The notes below the pieces were generated by a model, which saw only the letters and a program-made list of their open reading frames with translations, ran no database searches and was not told where the DNA came from. A stretch of 64,000 nt of DNA from Euptelea pleiosperma (lineage: Eukaryota; Streptophyta; Magnoliopsida; Ranunculales; Eupteleaceae). A program made the position numbers and the translations under genes. The DNA is taken from the NCBI GenBank assembly GCA_035048495.1, contig CM068546.1, positions 11,786,435 through 11,850,434 of the forward strand, written 5' to 3'. Below, in pieces: positions 21,003 to 32,611 of this stretch (within the stretch, counting starts at the first letter, position 1; each line of letters opens with the position of its first letter).

Positions 21003-22005
21003 ATGTATAGTACTAGTGGGTGCCCCGTGCCATCGGCACTCCTTGACAAAGAATTTGCCAAAAGCAGGTGAATGGCGGAAATCCACCGTCCATTTGGGGG
21101 AGGATTAGATCTCGGCCCTTCTTTGTTGATGCTTATAAGAGGAGGTATAAGTAGGGAAACAACCAATGTGTTTTGTTATATAGAATAGTAAATGGCCCAT
21201 GCCCACGGCACTCTGACAAAAGCGTTTGCAAAAATTGGGTGCCTTCAGCACTCAAACGGAATTACGGACTGGGGCGTTACCGTTTTTTCCATTATAACGG
21301 ATGTTATAACGGATTGTAACGCACAGAATGAAAAATGGAAAAATAACATAAATAACAAAAAATAACAATGTTGAAATTTAAATTTTGAATAAATTGAGGT
21401 CAAATGAGGTGGATTGAGTGGCTGAAATCTAACCGTCCACATTAGATCGATGGATTTGATCCCAACCACTCTTTATCTAACCGTCCACATTAGATGGATG
21501 GATAAGATAAGAGAATACAACTGAGTTGTCTTGATATATGCGTGGGTGGCCCGTGCCCGCGGCACTTTCCGACAAAGTGTTTGTCAAAATCGGGTGGGAG
21601 TTAATCTCAGCCATCGATATGAAGCATAGTGGATCTCAGCCACTCATTATTGAAGCCATATAAGATAAGAGGGGTATAAGAAAGCCATTAAATTTCAGTT
21701 AAATTCTATTTTTTTTTTCAATTTTTAATTTTCAAATTTTAAATTTTAAATTTTGAATTTCAGCACCACTTTATGAAGCCGGATAAGAGGGGGAGACAAC
21801 CGTCCTGTTTTGTTATATAGATAGATAGTAGGTGGCCCATGCCCACGGCACTCTCCAACAAATTTTTTGCCAAAATCGGGTGTGAGTGGCTGAGATCCAC
21901 TGTCTATTTTGGAGATAAGATCTTGGCCCTTCTTTGTTGAAACATATAAGAGGGGGTATAAGTGGGGAGACAACTTCCCTGTTTTGTTATATAGAAGATA
22001 GCTTC
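21003..22005 (-). mobile_element. Array of Helitron-like short elements
   Basis: A 180-280-base unit occurs about four times (near 21003, 21188, 21540 and 21825). Each begins with GTGGCCC(A/G)TGCCC(A/G)CGGCACTC and ends with CCTGTTTTGTTATATAGA. In reverse orientation this gives a 5' end like TCTATATAACAAAACA and a 3' end with a GC-rich hairpin followed by CTAGT (from ACTAGTGGGTGCCCC at 21011). That is the usual layout of non-autonomous Helitrons. A family 6 MITE-like segment (21240-21330) lies inside. No Rep/helicase coding sequence is present. Confidence 0.6.
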
Positions 22006-22429
22006 CTTCTACATATTAACGAGAGAAAGCCCTTTTTGAGTTACGACTCAAACCCCAATATTCCCAAAAACACTCTTGGTATAATTATAACCTAGCATCG
22101 GTCTAAACACTGGTATAATTTTCTTTGTGTTTTTTTTTTATAAGTTTTTTTATTAGATCCTTCTCCTTATAGTCGTCGAGTAAGTAGTTGCTTTCCACTT
22201 TCTTAAATCCTAGGGTTTACACACTCTTCTTAAGATATATAAAGTTATAAACTTTTTATATAAACTTTAGGATATAAATGTAACCTACTTTTCCTAATCT
22301 ATTATTGTTTTAAAGCCAAAACTTGGGTTGCCACGTGACGTTCACTATTAGTTGCCTAAAAATATATATATATATATCTAATGCCATTAATTATATTTTC
22401 AATACAACCCCTTGATAAATACTTAATTA
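22006..22429. other. Intergenic with (TA)n run
   Basis: AT-rich with a short (AT)n run at about 22363-22377. Nothing else recognised. Confidence 0.35.
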
Positions 22430-22700
22430 CTTTTCCATGTCATCATTCTTATTTCATTGCAGCCCCTTGTTAACCACTTAATTACTTACTATGCCATTAT
22501 TTTCATATTTTTAAAATAATTCCTTAATAACATCTTATTACCTCTTATGCTATTTCTTTCATATTTCCTAACTAAATATCTAATCTAAATGGACAACTTC
22601 AGAATTTTGATTTTCTGATTGCGCATTCAGTTGCGACAATTTACAAATTCACCCCTCCAACTAATCTTCCAAAAAGACCCCTACAATCACTCACGTGCAA
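22430..22700. repeat. Dispersed repeat, partner at 17108-17420
   Basis: Shares ordered words with the 17.1-kb copy: ACTTAATTACTT, TTTTTAAAATAA, CTTAATAAC, AATTTACAAATTC, ACCCCTCCAA, CCCCTACAATCACTCAC. The word CTATG(C/T)CATT repeats several times, so the unit is internally repetitive. Confidence 0.6.
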
Positions 22701-22720
22701 CATACATGCGGCACACTAGA

Positions 22721-22730
22721 TATAAATAGA
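22721..22730 (+). promoter_or_regulatory. TATA-box-like site without an obvious gene
   Basis: TATAAATAGA followed by GG matches the plant TATA consensus very well. It lies 28-34 bases downstream of TCACGTGCAA, which has a CACGTG core. No convincing ORF follows within several hundred bases. It may belong to a transposon or be a chance match. Confidence 0.3.
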
Positions 22731-23704
22731 GGCCATGTGAATCAAGTAGTAATAAGAATCCAACAGCTTCCTAATCTAGAACCAAATTCCTTTACCCACT
22801 TTGGACTAAAATGTAGATTAATTGGAGTCACCAACAATAAAAATATATACTTTTTTCAATTTTTATGACTCACAAAAATCAATTTTTGGATTTCCAGATT
22901 CCTAAATCTTTAATTCAAGACTATAACTTTCCATCAAAATCACATAAAAAACAAACAATTCCCTCATAGAATGGCATTATTCTCATATGGACAATTATAA
23001 TTGGTTGTTTTTGTGATTGTTTTGGCCTCGGTGTTGTATATCAATACCTTCTTGTCTTAGAGATTAGAGGTTATTTTCAACATATTTTCTATTTCTACTA
23101 GGTTTCAATCTTTATAATTGTTGGAGATCAATAAAGGTGGGATTTGTCCATGCTTTTTATCCTTCCGATCCTAAAAAATTCATTCCTTGTATATCTAAAT
23201 TGTTCGCATTAGAAACTCAATATGTCCTAACCAAGTGAGCATATTACGTATCAAATGCTAGAGATTTCATTTGAACTACATTAGTGCATGTCATAATTAA
23301 TCCTCTCAAAACTAGTACACTCTCAAAAGAGATAAAAAAAGATTTTCCACCAATTTTGTTCACATGTACAAAACCTATAGGAATTTTTTGACTTAGCTCC
23401 CCAGTTAATCAAGCAAATTAAAAATATGTAACTTTGTCACCCTTGACTATTGACTTAGACAATAGTCCATCTAGAGCTACACCCATTTCGTACACCCAGT
23501 GGTAGGGCCCACATGGAGATCATATTGGACAATCCAACCATACATTGAGTTTTCATTGCCATGATGGTCATCATCACCAAAAATCAGTCCATGTTGACGT
23601 TGCTAACCATATAAAAATTTGATTTAAAATTACGATTTAATTGGATGGTCTGGATTTTTCAAATTAAAGTCAATTTTTCATGAATACTCTTTAGACAAAG
23701 TCTA
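22731..23704. other. Intergenic, nothing recognised
   Basis: AT-rich. No element ends, RNA genes or ORFs of interest. Confidence 0.35.
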
Positions 23705-24019
23705 ATGGAAAATGATAAATTTGCCTCGTATTTATTTATTTTTTATATTTTAGTTCAAACCCCCTCCATCTTTCTTACACACTCCCACCTCTCTCTCTTT
23801 CTCTCATATGCCCCCACAACACTACCATCACCGCCAACCCTAGCCGCACCATCATTATATGAACAACACGATTTATTACTTATCCACTCTAGAAGAGCTC
23901 TTGATGAAGCACCTCAACAGCATCTTAGGTCAAAGAATGACAATGCTTGCACACATCTTCAATCTCAATTGAAATTGAATCATGTTTCTCCCCAAACACC
24001 ACAAGAAAGACAAAATTAA
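23705..24019 (+). CDS. Hypothetical 104-codon ORF, possible small secreted peptide
   Basis: The ORF starts MENDKFASYLFIFYILVQ, a plausible signal peptide. A Leu/Pro/Ser/Thr-rich middle and a polar C-terminal half follow. It ends exactly at SPQTPQERQN before the stop. The P..P..R.N spacing matches the active core of IDA-type abscission peptides (PPSxPSxRHN), which also ends at or near the C-terminus. Against this, the invariant His is Gln and the flanking Pro-Ser residues differ. The DNA is CT-rich like a 5' UTR (23780-23830), and it lies in a transposon-rich area. No other family is recognised. I treat it as a weak candidate. Confidence 0.2.
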   Translation: MENDKFASYLFIFYILVQTPSIFLTHSHLSLFLSYAPTTLPSPPTLAAPSLYEQHDLLLIHSRRALDEAPQQHLRSKNDNACTHLQSQLKLNHVSPQTPQERQN

Positions 24020-24714
24020 TTCCCATATGATCTTCACAACCAATTCTCATGAATTCTATTAAAATATGATACAACCACCATGAAAATCACATTTCTCATC
24101 TCAATTTGAATTCTCTTTGCTACTGACAACAATGCACTTCTTGTTTCTGAGCATCTCGATATCTTTTTAATGTCATTTCCCTATCAAAATCAAGATCATA
24201 ATTTCGTCACAGGACATACAGCAAAAAAAAATTTCTCTTTAAGGTTGCAAATGGGCTGGGCCAGCTTGTTGGGCTTTAAGGCCTAGTTTGTATGGGTTGG
24301 GCTTGGGCTTAACTTCAAAGGCCCAATTACTTACTTGGTCTGGCCTGGGCCTAGCTTGGATGGCCCAACAGACCCTTGTTCCATTGTCTACCTAACTACA
24401 TGTATAACATATTAGTAATATAATAATAAGATTAAAAGTAAATAGTTGTGTTGTTTGGGCCGGAAAAATCAATATCCGATTTAGGCAAGGTGATGTTATG
24501 CAGCCAAGGGGCAGAAACCAAATAATTCAAGAGAAGATGAGGTATTTTTTGGATTTTTTAGGGTATTTGGGAATTTTGTAAGGGGTCGACTATGTCATTT
24601 TGTAAAGAAATGGGTTATTAGGATTAGTTTGGTGATTAAATGATTTGGATTCACCATGAGGCCAGGGGTTTAAAATAAAGCGAAAAGACGTAACGAGGTA
24701 GACCTCACGCAAAA
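24020..24714. repeat. Intergenic with GGGCTGGG-type repeat
   Basis: Bases 24243-24372 are rich in GGGCTGGGCC, GGCCCAATT and GGCCTGGGCC words and look like a short relative of the repeat at 1-520. The remainder is AT-rich with nothing recognised. Confidence 0.45.
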
Positions 24715-24920
24715 GGCGTTACTCAACATTACCATTTGGGCCCACTGATTGCTTGGATGTTTAGCATTCCCCTTGGTGGATATACACACCAAAAATCACC
24801 CTGATTGGTAATCGCTAGGTAATATATTTTAGTACGTGATTCTAATCATTGGATTCAACCATTTTTTGGGTACTAAATCTAACAATCAGAACTTATTCAA
24901 CAAGCTGATTTGGGAGAAAA
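24715..24920. mobile_element. Truncated MITE, family 1 subtype
   Basis: TTTGGGCCCACTGATTGC, GGTGGATATACACACCAAAA, CACCCTGATTGGTAATC and the loop word CATTGGATTCAACCATTTT match the copies at 1645 and 15621. The right arm is lost after AACAAGCTGATTT. Confidence 0.6.
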
Positions 24921-25154
24921 AGGACAGCACCTATGTGTAACAATGGTGGGGATAGCTAGGGTTTAGATAAGGAGAAGTTGAAGATGCAAAATAAGAGAGA
25001 AAGAGGGTGGTACAACCAACACTTAGGAGAGCTAATGTGCTAAAAGAAGTGGATCCAATAAAGATAGATCGATCTTATAGTGGGTTATATGGATCTTGCT
25101 TTATTCAAGTTTCGAAAGATGGAAAAAAAACCACAAAGTCCAAATAGAATTTAG

Positions 25155-25189
<35 letters not shown>

Positions 25190-26084
25190 AAAATAATAAT
25201 AAGGGAGCAATGGAGGGGTGGTACTGAAAGTAGGGTTTTTCCGTGTTTTCAATTCGGAAACCCTAATTCAACAATATTTGTAGAATCTGATACTTACAGG
25301 TTATGAGATGGTGATGCAAGGTGGGTTGTAGTTTAAGCCAGCCAAGAATAGGCTATGACATGGAGGAGCATGCAAGTGCAACCCATGGGGTGATGACATC
25401 GCTTGAAGGAGAGGCAGCAGCGAGGAAGGTTGCTATTTTCCCCCGAGTTACAATCCGATAATTGTAGCACGGTGATGGCAGGTGTGCAAGATGTGGTAAG
25501 GGTAGCGCTGTGGAGGTTGCATGTTTGGCCAGGTGCTCAGATCGATGGCTGGACTAGAGGTGAAGAAGAAGAAGAAGAGGACGGACCTGCCAAAGTTGCA
25601 GGTCCGTTGCAAAGTGAAGCTTTACCGGCTAGCTTGCAGGTGGCCGAAAGGAGAATGGAGGGTCGATCAGTAGGTCATGGAGAAGATAGGCTCTTTAGGG
25701 CTGTGGTGAAAGAGAAGAAGAAGAAAGAGGTACTGGAGAGGAGGATGCACTGAGTTGAAGAAGGAGAAGACCGGAGTTGCGAACCTGCAACTCCGGTGAT
25801 GGTGGTGCAGCAACACCATGGAAGGAGATGGAGTTGCAGAACGTTGCTGGTGGAGATGGGAAATGCCCCTGCAATGTTGCAGTATGTGTCGTCCGGTAAG
25901 AGAAGAGGGAGCGCTGGATGAGGAACACACGGTAGCAGGTTATGGTGGTTGCTGGAACGTCCAGCAAGGGTGTTAATGGAGGGGCTGAGAGGAGGAAACA
26001 CCGGTAGCTGTTGAATGAGGGGCAGCCTGAGAAAGTTGCAGGCTTGCAGGTTCGGGCAGTTGTAGGTGATGGAAAAACCATGGG
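24921..26084. repeat. GA-rich region left of the solo LTR
   Basis: Purine-rich plus strand with GAAGAAGAAG runs and several overlapping 80-150-codon ORFs on both strands (for example 25403-25753 plus and 25695-26141 minus). Their low complexity and mutual overlap argue against real genes. The minus ORF runs into the LTR. It joins the similar GA-rich sequence at 36855-37720 once the solo LTR is removed, so it is probably one older repeat unit. Confidence 0.45.
25159..25185. repeat. (AG)n microsatellite
   Basis: About 13 AG dinucleotides in a row. Shorter GA runs are at about 36069-36084 and 36166-36180. Confidence 0.9.
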
Positions 26085-27837
26085 GAGGATGTCACGCCCC
26101 GGATTCGACCCGAATGCCTGAAAAATGACCCGTTTATCCAAGACCCAAAGTGTGATAAAAAATAAAATAAATAAAATGCTCCAAAATATTCCTTAAAAAT
26201 TACCATAATTCATAATATATTAAAATAAAATTTTTTGTAAAGATGTTTTAGCTAAACTTTTGTTTGTTAGGTTTTTTGAATTAACTTTTCAGAATTTAAG
26301 TGGATAGGCGTAAAATTTTCAAAAAAAATAATTTAAATAAAAAAATTATCTACTATTAAAAAATTATTTTAAACATATTTTGTGAAGGCACTTTGCCCAA
26401 AAATATCGTTTACTATTTTATTTTAACAGTTTGACTCAGAAATCTGCATAATGATAACGGTACCTTGATAATACGTAAAATAATTGTAAGCACCTCATAT
26501 CCATAAAAATTAATGCATCTGTTAAGGATTCATGACCATATATCTAAAGGGTTAAATCAAAGAGTCTAAAAAGTCAAATATTGATCATCCACATGATTCT
26601 AAAAATTTAAACAAAGTTTTAAATAATATACAATGTAAGTCTTTAACAATTAAACTTATAAAAAAGATACAAATAATAAATATCTAGAGTCCCGTATCGA
26701 TCTCCTCTCAATTGTCCATCCGATCTTCCCATGCTATCGCCTTCATCATGTGCATCAACTCTGAAATTCACACCATCTTCAATTAAGTCTGAAATATTTA
26801 GTAAATACCATGAGCCAAAGCCCAGTAGATAATCCACTGTACACTGCATACATATCACAGATAATAACGCATATTCTAACTCAAAAATCATGGCATATCA
26901 AATGCATAACAGATAATATAAATTAGTAACGTCAACCAAGAATAATAAATATCTCACAGTTAGCCCAATATCATTATGTTCATATGATTGTAACTACAAC
27001 ACAATCTTGGGTCTCCTTCTCCTTCCCACGCTAGGAGTAGCCAAAAGGCTCTTCTGCAGGGGTCTGTGGTCTTTCACCCTAGGGCTCCAAGCCCTTCTTA
27101 ATTTTTATTTCCGCGGGTATCCACTAGGATCACACCCGAATTAACATTTCAATATTATAAAAATTATTATTTATAATATTTTTTTTGACACACTAGCCGA
27201 TTCGATCATATCCGAATCACCATAATATCCACAACATCATCAATTAAGCACATACATATAACATGATTAATAAAGTAAAATAAGAAAGATTATTTATTAA
27301 AATATGTAGGTGTACCTACCTTGTCCGTTGATCTTCATTCGAACTAGAATCAATGGTTAAAAAGCAGCCGCGGGTGTTTTTATCGATCGTCGTTAGATGA
27401 AGCTAGGATTTGAATACGTCAAACATCTCGAAAGTATGAATATTTTTGTTTCGAGGAACAGTCTCAAAGGATGAGAAGTTATGGTGTTTCTATGGCTCTT
27501 AAAGCTCTCAACGATTAATAATGGAGAACTCTCTAATGGTGAAAAAATGAAAATGTGTAAGTTTTGGAGAGATTCTTCTATTTTTAATAGTTGCTCAAAA
27601 GAGAATGGTAAGTCTTTCTTTATTTATTTGTGCAATTAATTATCATTTGTAATTTATTTAAATAGTTTATTTATTTTTAAAGTTCAAGTCTTTGATTAGG
27701 GAAAGATTTTTATTATTTCCAAAAGACTAAAAGTTATGAAAATTTTTAATTAAGGCAATTAATGTGTAACTCAAAGATATTAATTATTTTAATTTTATCA
27801 TTTGTCAAAAATACCCTTACACTACAGGAAAATATGG

Positions 27838-28170
27838 TATTAGTGGCGGCCGCGGCTAAAAATATGAAAAACCGCTGCTAAAACTTTTAGCCGCGGCCAT
27901 AGCAGCAGTCGGTGGCCGCCGCTAAAGGCCTTGTCGCTAAAGGTTTTAACAACGGCTATCCCCAAAATTGATCGCCGCTAAAAGTCTCCGTAACCCACAG
28001 CAAAAGTTGTTGTTAAAACCCTTTTGCGGCGGCGTATGAAGGTTTTAGCGGCGGCCCAAAACCGCTGCTAAAAGTAATTTACTAGCGCACATTTTTAACC
28101 GCCGCTAAAGGAGTCCTTTAATTAAAGGCATTTATAGTAGCGGCCGAATGTATGGCCGCCGCTAAATGTA
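27838..28170. repeat. Left subterminal repeats of the CACTA element
   Basis: At least ten copies of GGCCGCCGCTAAA/TTTAGCGGCGGCC or near versions in alternating orientation. In En/Spm-type elements such arrays are bound by the element's DNA-binding protein. They match those at the right end. Confidence 0.85.
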
Positions 28171-29590
28171 ATTTTTTTGTAATATTTTTTATATTTATTT
28201 TTATACTTGTAACCAGTACATTTATTAATAAAAAAGAAATACTTTGACCTGTACAATTTATTAATGAAAATAAAATACGAAATAAATATATAATAAAATA
28301 TTCATTAAGGTTAAAAATTATTGCAATCCATGTCTCAAAACACAAAAATAATTACAGTCCACAGTTTAGAAATGAAATAGCAGACAAACACAAACACGAC
28401 TGCATCAGGTCAATCATCAGTTGATCTCTACAAAACAAAAAATATTAAACTAATTAGAATAGCAATAATAACAAAAATATAATATAACTTAGAAAAACCT
28501 AAACCTACAACTGACTAAAGCAAGGACTCACCTAATGGTGGCTCTGATTGCTACCATTCCCCTAATAACATGTTCAGAAACAATAACTCCCTTAATTCAA
28601 TTCATTGGTGTTTATACAAGTGAACATGCTTGGCTGAACCAAGTTATGGTTTGCTTGGGGGAAGATACCTATAATTGTTTGCGTCTTGTGTCTTATAATT
28701 TGTAAGTTTAGGTAATTTTCTACCTTAGAATGTCTACATGTCTGTTGTTAGCAACAAGGGAATATTTAGCAGTTTAGTATTTTATGAACATCACTAAATT
28801 TTGTACAATCTCGGCCACCCATAATAATGTTCATCTTTCCTGTTAAGCGCAAAGTTAAGGGCCTCTCCATCCCAAATGTAGCCCTGACAACCTTGTTTTT
28901 TTTTGAAAACGCATAGTCAACTAACTACTAAGGGATCTCAGTCAACTTGCTAGACAAATGAGAACATTGACAGCCAGTCAATGATCCACCCATCAGCTGT
29001 GCAATCCATAAAAGAGTGTGATTATCAAACCCAACCCAAGAAACCCAGTCTCAATAATAGTAGTACTTGCCTCTCCAACATAGCGTGTGTAAAGAAAGCA
29101 AAATATTTCCTCTAAAGTCATGAGAAACACACCCAATTCCACTGAACCTAAGAGTTTCCCAACCAAGACAGTGAAATATGCCTTAATATACTCGTCATAC
29201 CTTGTTAAGTCAAATCAATATTCCAAAAGGCTGAGATAATAACAATAGATGAAAGTGGAAGAAGCAATATGACACAGTCGTTATGAATTCAAGCTTAACA
29301 ATTAATTACAAGCAGCATAAGTAACAGATTCAGAGTTTTCAAGAAGCAAGAACCATAACACCCAATCCAGCTAGGTTCAGCAGGTTGATTAACAAACCCC
29401 AATAATTATGTAACGATCAGTCAAGCCTATTGATCAGGCACTATCGAACCATGGTACCCATAGCACCCAATCCAGCCAGGTAAGGCATTTTTGCCGAATA
29501 ATTCATCATCTAGATTGAATAGAAGCAAATAAATACAGAATGCATTTACCCTGAAATCTAATTTTTTGTAGAAAAATGCTAGTATTATAC

Positions 29591-29650
29591 CTTTGGATGA
29601 ACCCTCGATTAAAAAGAGATCAGGAGTTGCAGCTTTACCCTGAAGCTCTG
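29591..29650 (-). other. Exon-like segment inside the CACTA element
   Basis: In minus orientation, an acceptor-like TTCTGTAG precedes an open 60-base stretch. Its readable frame contains ELQGKAATPDLFLIEGSSK, and a donor-like GTATAA follows. The composition is more exon-like than the flanks. I do not recognise the product. Could be a captured host exon or chance. Confidence 0.25.
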
Positions 29651-29861
29651 CTACAGAAGAACATTTATAGTCTACATAGACCCAAAGCAGATTCTTGTAG
29701 CTTTCACTTTCCACTTTTTTTTTGTCTTTTTCTGTTTTTTTTTATACATCTCTATTGACGTCTTGTAAACTTTTCTTTACAATTTGTTTTTTGAAATGGG
29801 TCAGCCCTATGTGCTTTCCCAAACTAATAGGGCCTCACCCTAAAGACCAACTAACCTTTCC

Positions 29862-29935
29862 TTTCTTGTTTTTTTTTTTTTTTTTTTCTTTTTTCTTTTT
29901 TTTTTTTTTTTTCTTTTTTCTGATATAATTTTTTT
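29862..29935. repeat. Long T-rich run
   Basis: Nearly pure T with a few C and one TGATATAA interruption. The Phe-rich ORFs reading across it are artefacts. Confidence 0.8.
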
Positions 29936-31390
29936 TTTGTTTCTTTCATTCATTTTTTTTTTCATTTCCTTCAACCTCCTGCTACTCTATTTTGGGTTTA
30001 GCCAAAGAATCCAAAACAGAGCACCATTACAACACCTATTCACAGCCATGGAAGGCCAAAATACTAGAGGGTGGGGCCCACAAAGACATTTTGCCCTCTC
30101 TTATAAAATACCCATGAATTAAACCAATGAAAGTTTGGTTTCAGACTATAAAAAGTCCTCCATAGGACTATTTAAACCCAAAGATAATCCAGAAATCCAA
30201 CCTTTTTTGCTACCTTTGAAATATCTTTCAAATCCTTGCAACATCCACATAAAACAAGGGCATGTTGACCTCCATATTTGCAACAAAATGTAGTGCAAAA
30301 TGCCCCACAAATTGGGTTGTTTCACCTCTCAAAGCAGAACCAGATCTGGAGATTCTTAGTTAAATATCCGTCTTAAACAGAATTTCTTTAACCCATACTA
30401 GTCTAGGCCTTTAACTAACAACTCATGATGAAAATATCATTGGAAAAAACACCTATTTTGTTACACTAAGCAGAAAAACACCCAAATCTTTAGGCAATTC
30501 TATTTCTGCCTTCCTTTATCTCCATGGCTACTTAGAAATAAAATTGCAGTCAACAACTTTAACAAAACAAATATGTAGGCTATGCATTAGTGAACTGAAG
30601 TAAATTAAATGTTGTTGGTTGCAGGAACCATTAAACCTTTCCAAATGTTGAAAATCTTGATGGTTAATCCTAAGATCCTAAAAGAAGAAAACCTATAGTT
30701 GTCTAATCATAGCTTACAAGCATTTGAATTAAAGGCCAATCTACTCAAATAAGAAAAGTGAAATGGAATACAAGGGACATCAGATTAAAAGAGATTGGAA
30801 ACAAATATCACAACAAAGCTATATAATGGCCAACAATGTGATATATCGACAAGCCTTGGTCATCCAAAGCTATTTTTAGCTTCCTTTTCACTCAGTACAG
30901 TATAATCTTACAATTCTTTGTTATTATGTGTACATACATACCATGTTGATGTATGTGTTGCTTTTAGTTTCTAAGGTGTAAAAGAGCATTAGTGTTTCAA
31001 ATGCTGATTGTGTATGTACCATTTTATGTTTTTATTGTGTAAAAAGCTGCCTTTTGGTGATGAAGAATGGTCAAAGACATAAAGACATTAGTGGGTTGGT
31101 TTCCCCGGTGATGAGGATTACTACTGTTGTAGAGATCGATCTTCGGTTACGATCTGAATTTATGAAAATCGATCACAGAAACTTCATCACTTTAAGCTGT
31201 TAGCACTTAAATTATTTTAGTGTTGAAATTAAGTTTAATAAACAGGGCTTTAGTTGTTAAGCAAGCCATGCACCTTGTTACGCTTGAAAAGGCAAAGAGA
31301 TTTAGCTTTATACCTGAAAACTATCAATAAGGCCATCTATAGTCTATGTGATGCTTGTAGATTTGACTTGTTTCATCTCTTATCAGGCTC

Positions 31391-31456
31391 TTAAAAAGGA
31401 GGATGAGTCTCTTTGACTTGTTTGATCATTACTGGAAGTCCACCCAATTGCGCATG
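31391..31456 (-). other. Exon-like segment inside the CACTA element
   Basis: In minus orientation, a CTTCTGTAG acceptor-like site is followed by an open stretch reading GGLPVMIKQVKETHPPF and then a stop. It would fit a terminal exon. Product not recognised. Confidence 0.2.
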
Positions 31457-32530
31457 CTACAGAAGACAACCAAAAGAATATGGTTAGCAATTTGGCATAT
31501 GGTGAAAATACGAGAAGGAGAATACAATATAATTCAGTTTCAACATTTGAAAATATTGTCAATAAAATAGGGAACATAAAAAATGCAGCTTGAGATATGT
31601 TCGTATTTAATACGATTTTGCTTTAAAATTTTGGGAACGGTCAAGATAAGTGGAAGCTTATCAAAACATAGTCAACTCAACTAATACTTTTAAATATAGC
31701 CAACCTCCCCAGCACAACGTGCACCTGCAAGAATCTAATCTTCTAAAAAAGACAATGTATTTGAGAAGTGAAGAGGCAACAAATCAGTTAGAATCATAGT
31801 CATCCTTTATGTAGCACAAACTACAAAGAGATAAGTTTCAAAATTCAATTTAGGAATGGTAGAAGAGATCTCCATGTTCTCTAGCTTTGTTAGAAAGTTT
31901 GCTCTATCCAACCCCCACCTCTTGAATGCCGGACTGATTCAAGAAACTAATTAGTTCATTGAGCTAGTTGTTTGTGACTCAATTAACCAACCATGACCAA
32001 GGCATCTGACTAGGCATGGTATCACAACTTTAAAAAGCAATGGCATTGGTTGTGACTCAATATGAAGGCCTCTCCATGGTGCAAAGGAGTCAAACATCCA
32101 AAATCCAAATCTGTAGTGGTTTAAGAAGGCAGATAGGTCCTGGTTGTCAAAAGCTATCAAACCCACATTTTGGGAGGTTTCCACCATATTGTTCATTTCA
32201 ACTCTTGCAAGAATCTGCTAGCCTTGTTCACAAAACTAGCCTCTACAATAGATTTCTTTGACAACCTTAGTTGAATTCTGACAAAAATGATAAAGGAGTT
32301 AAAAAATTATGGAAATTTATATATATGCTGAACTAATCAATGGAAACATGTTAGTGTTCTATGAACTTAAAGAAATTCAAATAAAAATAATGAGAATCAG
32401 TGGAAAATAATGTGATAGTTTGAATTATAGAAGGATTTCAAAATTTTGAAATAAACACAAGAAAGACCTTGAATGTATGAGCTATAAGAGAATGTAAGAT
32501 GGTTGGGATGGAAGAATAGTTGTTTTTTAC

Positions 32531-32611
32531 CCAAACGTGAGCGGCGATGACATGCATCTCCTCAGCTAATTGTCCATTTGCTCGATACCTTTCTAGACCG
32601 AAATCTCCTAC
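32531..32611 (-). other. Exon-like segment inside the CACTA element
   Basis: In minus orientation, a TGCATGTAG acceptor-like site precedes 81 bases (27 codons). They are open in a frame containing GDFGLERYRANGQLAEEM and IAAHVW, and are followed by GTAAAA. Higher GC than the flanks. The GDFGL word recalls a kinase activation loop, but nothing else supports that. Confidence 0.25.

Noticed and set aside
25403..26141. Overlapping ORFs of 77-148 codons on both strands in the GA-rich region
   Set aside because: Low-complexity purine-rich DNA opens several frames at once. The longest minus ORF crosses the solo LTR boundary at 26090, and no domain is recognisable.
27838..28170. Regularly spaced short repeats that could suggest a CRISPR array
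   Set aside because: The repeats alternate in orientation, spacing is irregular, and they lie inside CACTA terminal repeats in plant DNA.
29576..30122. Phe-rich ORFs on the plus strand
   Set aside because: They read through the long T run at 29862-29935 and are artefacts of composition.
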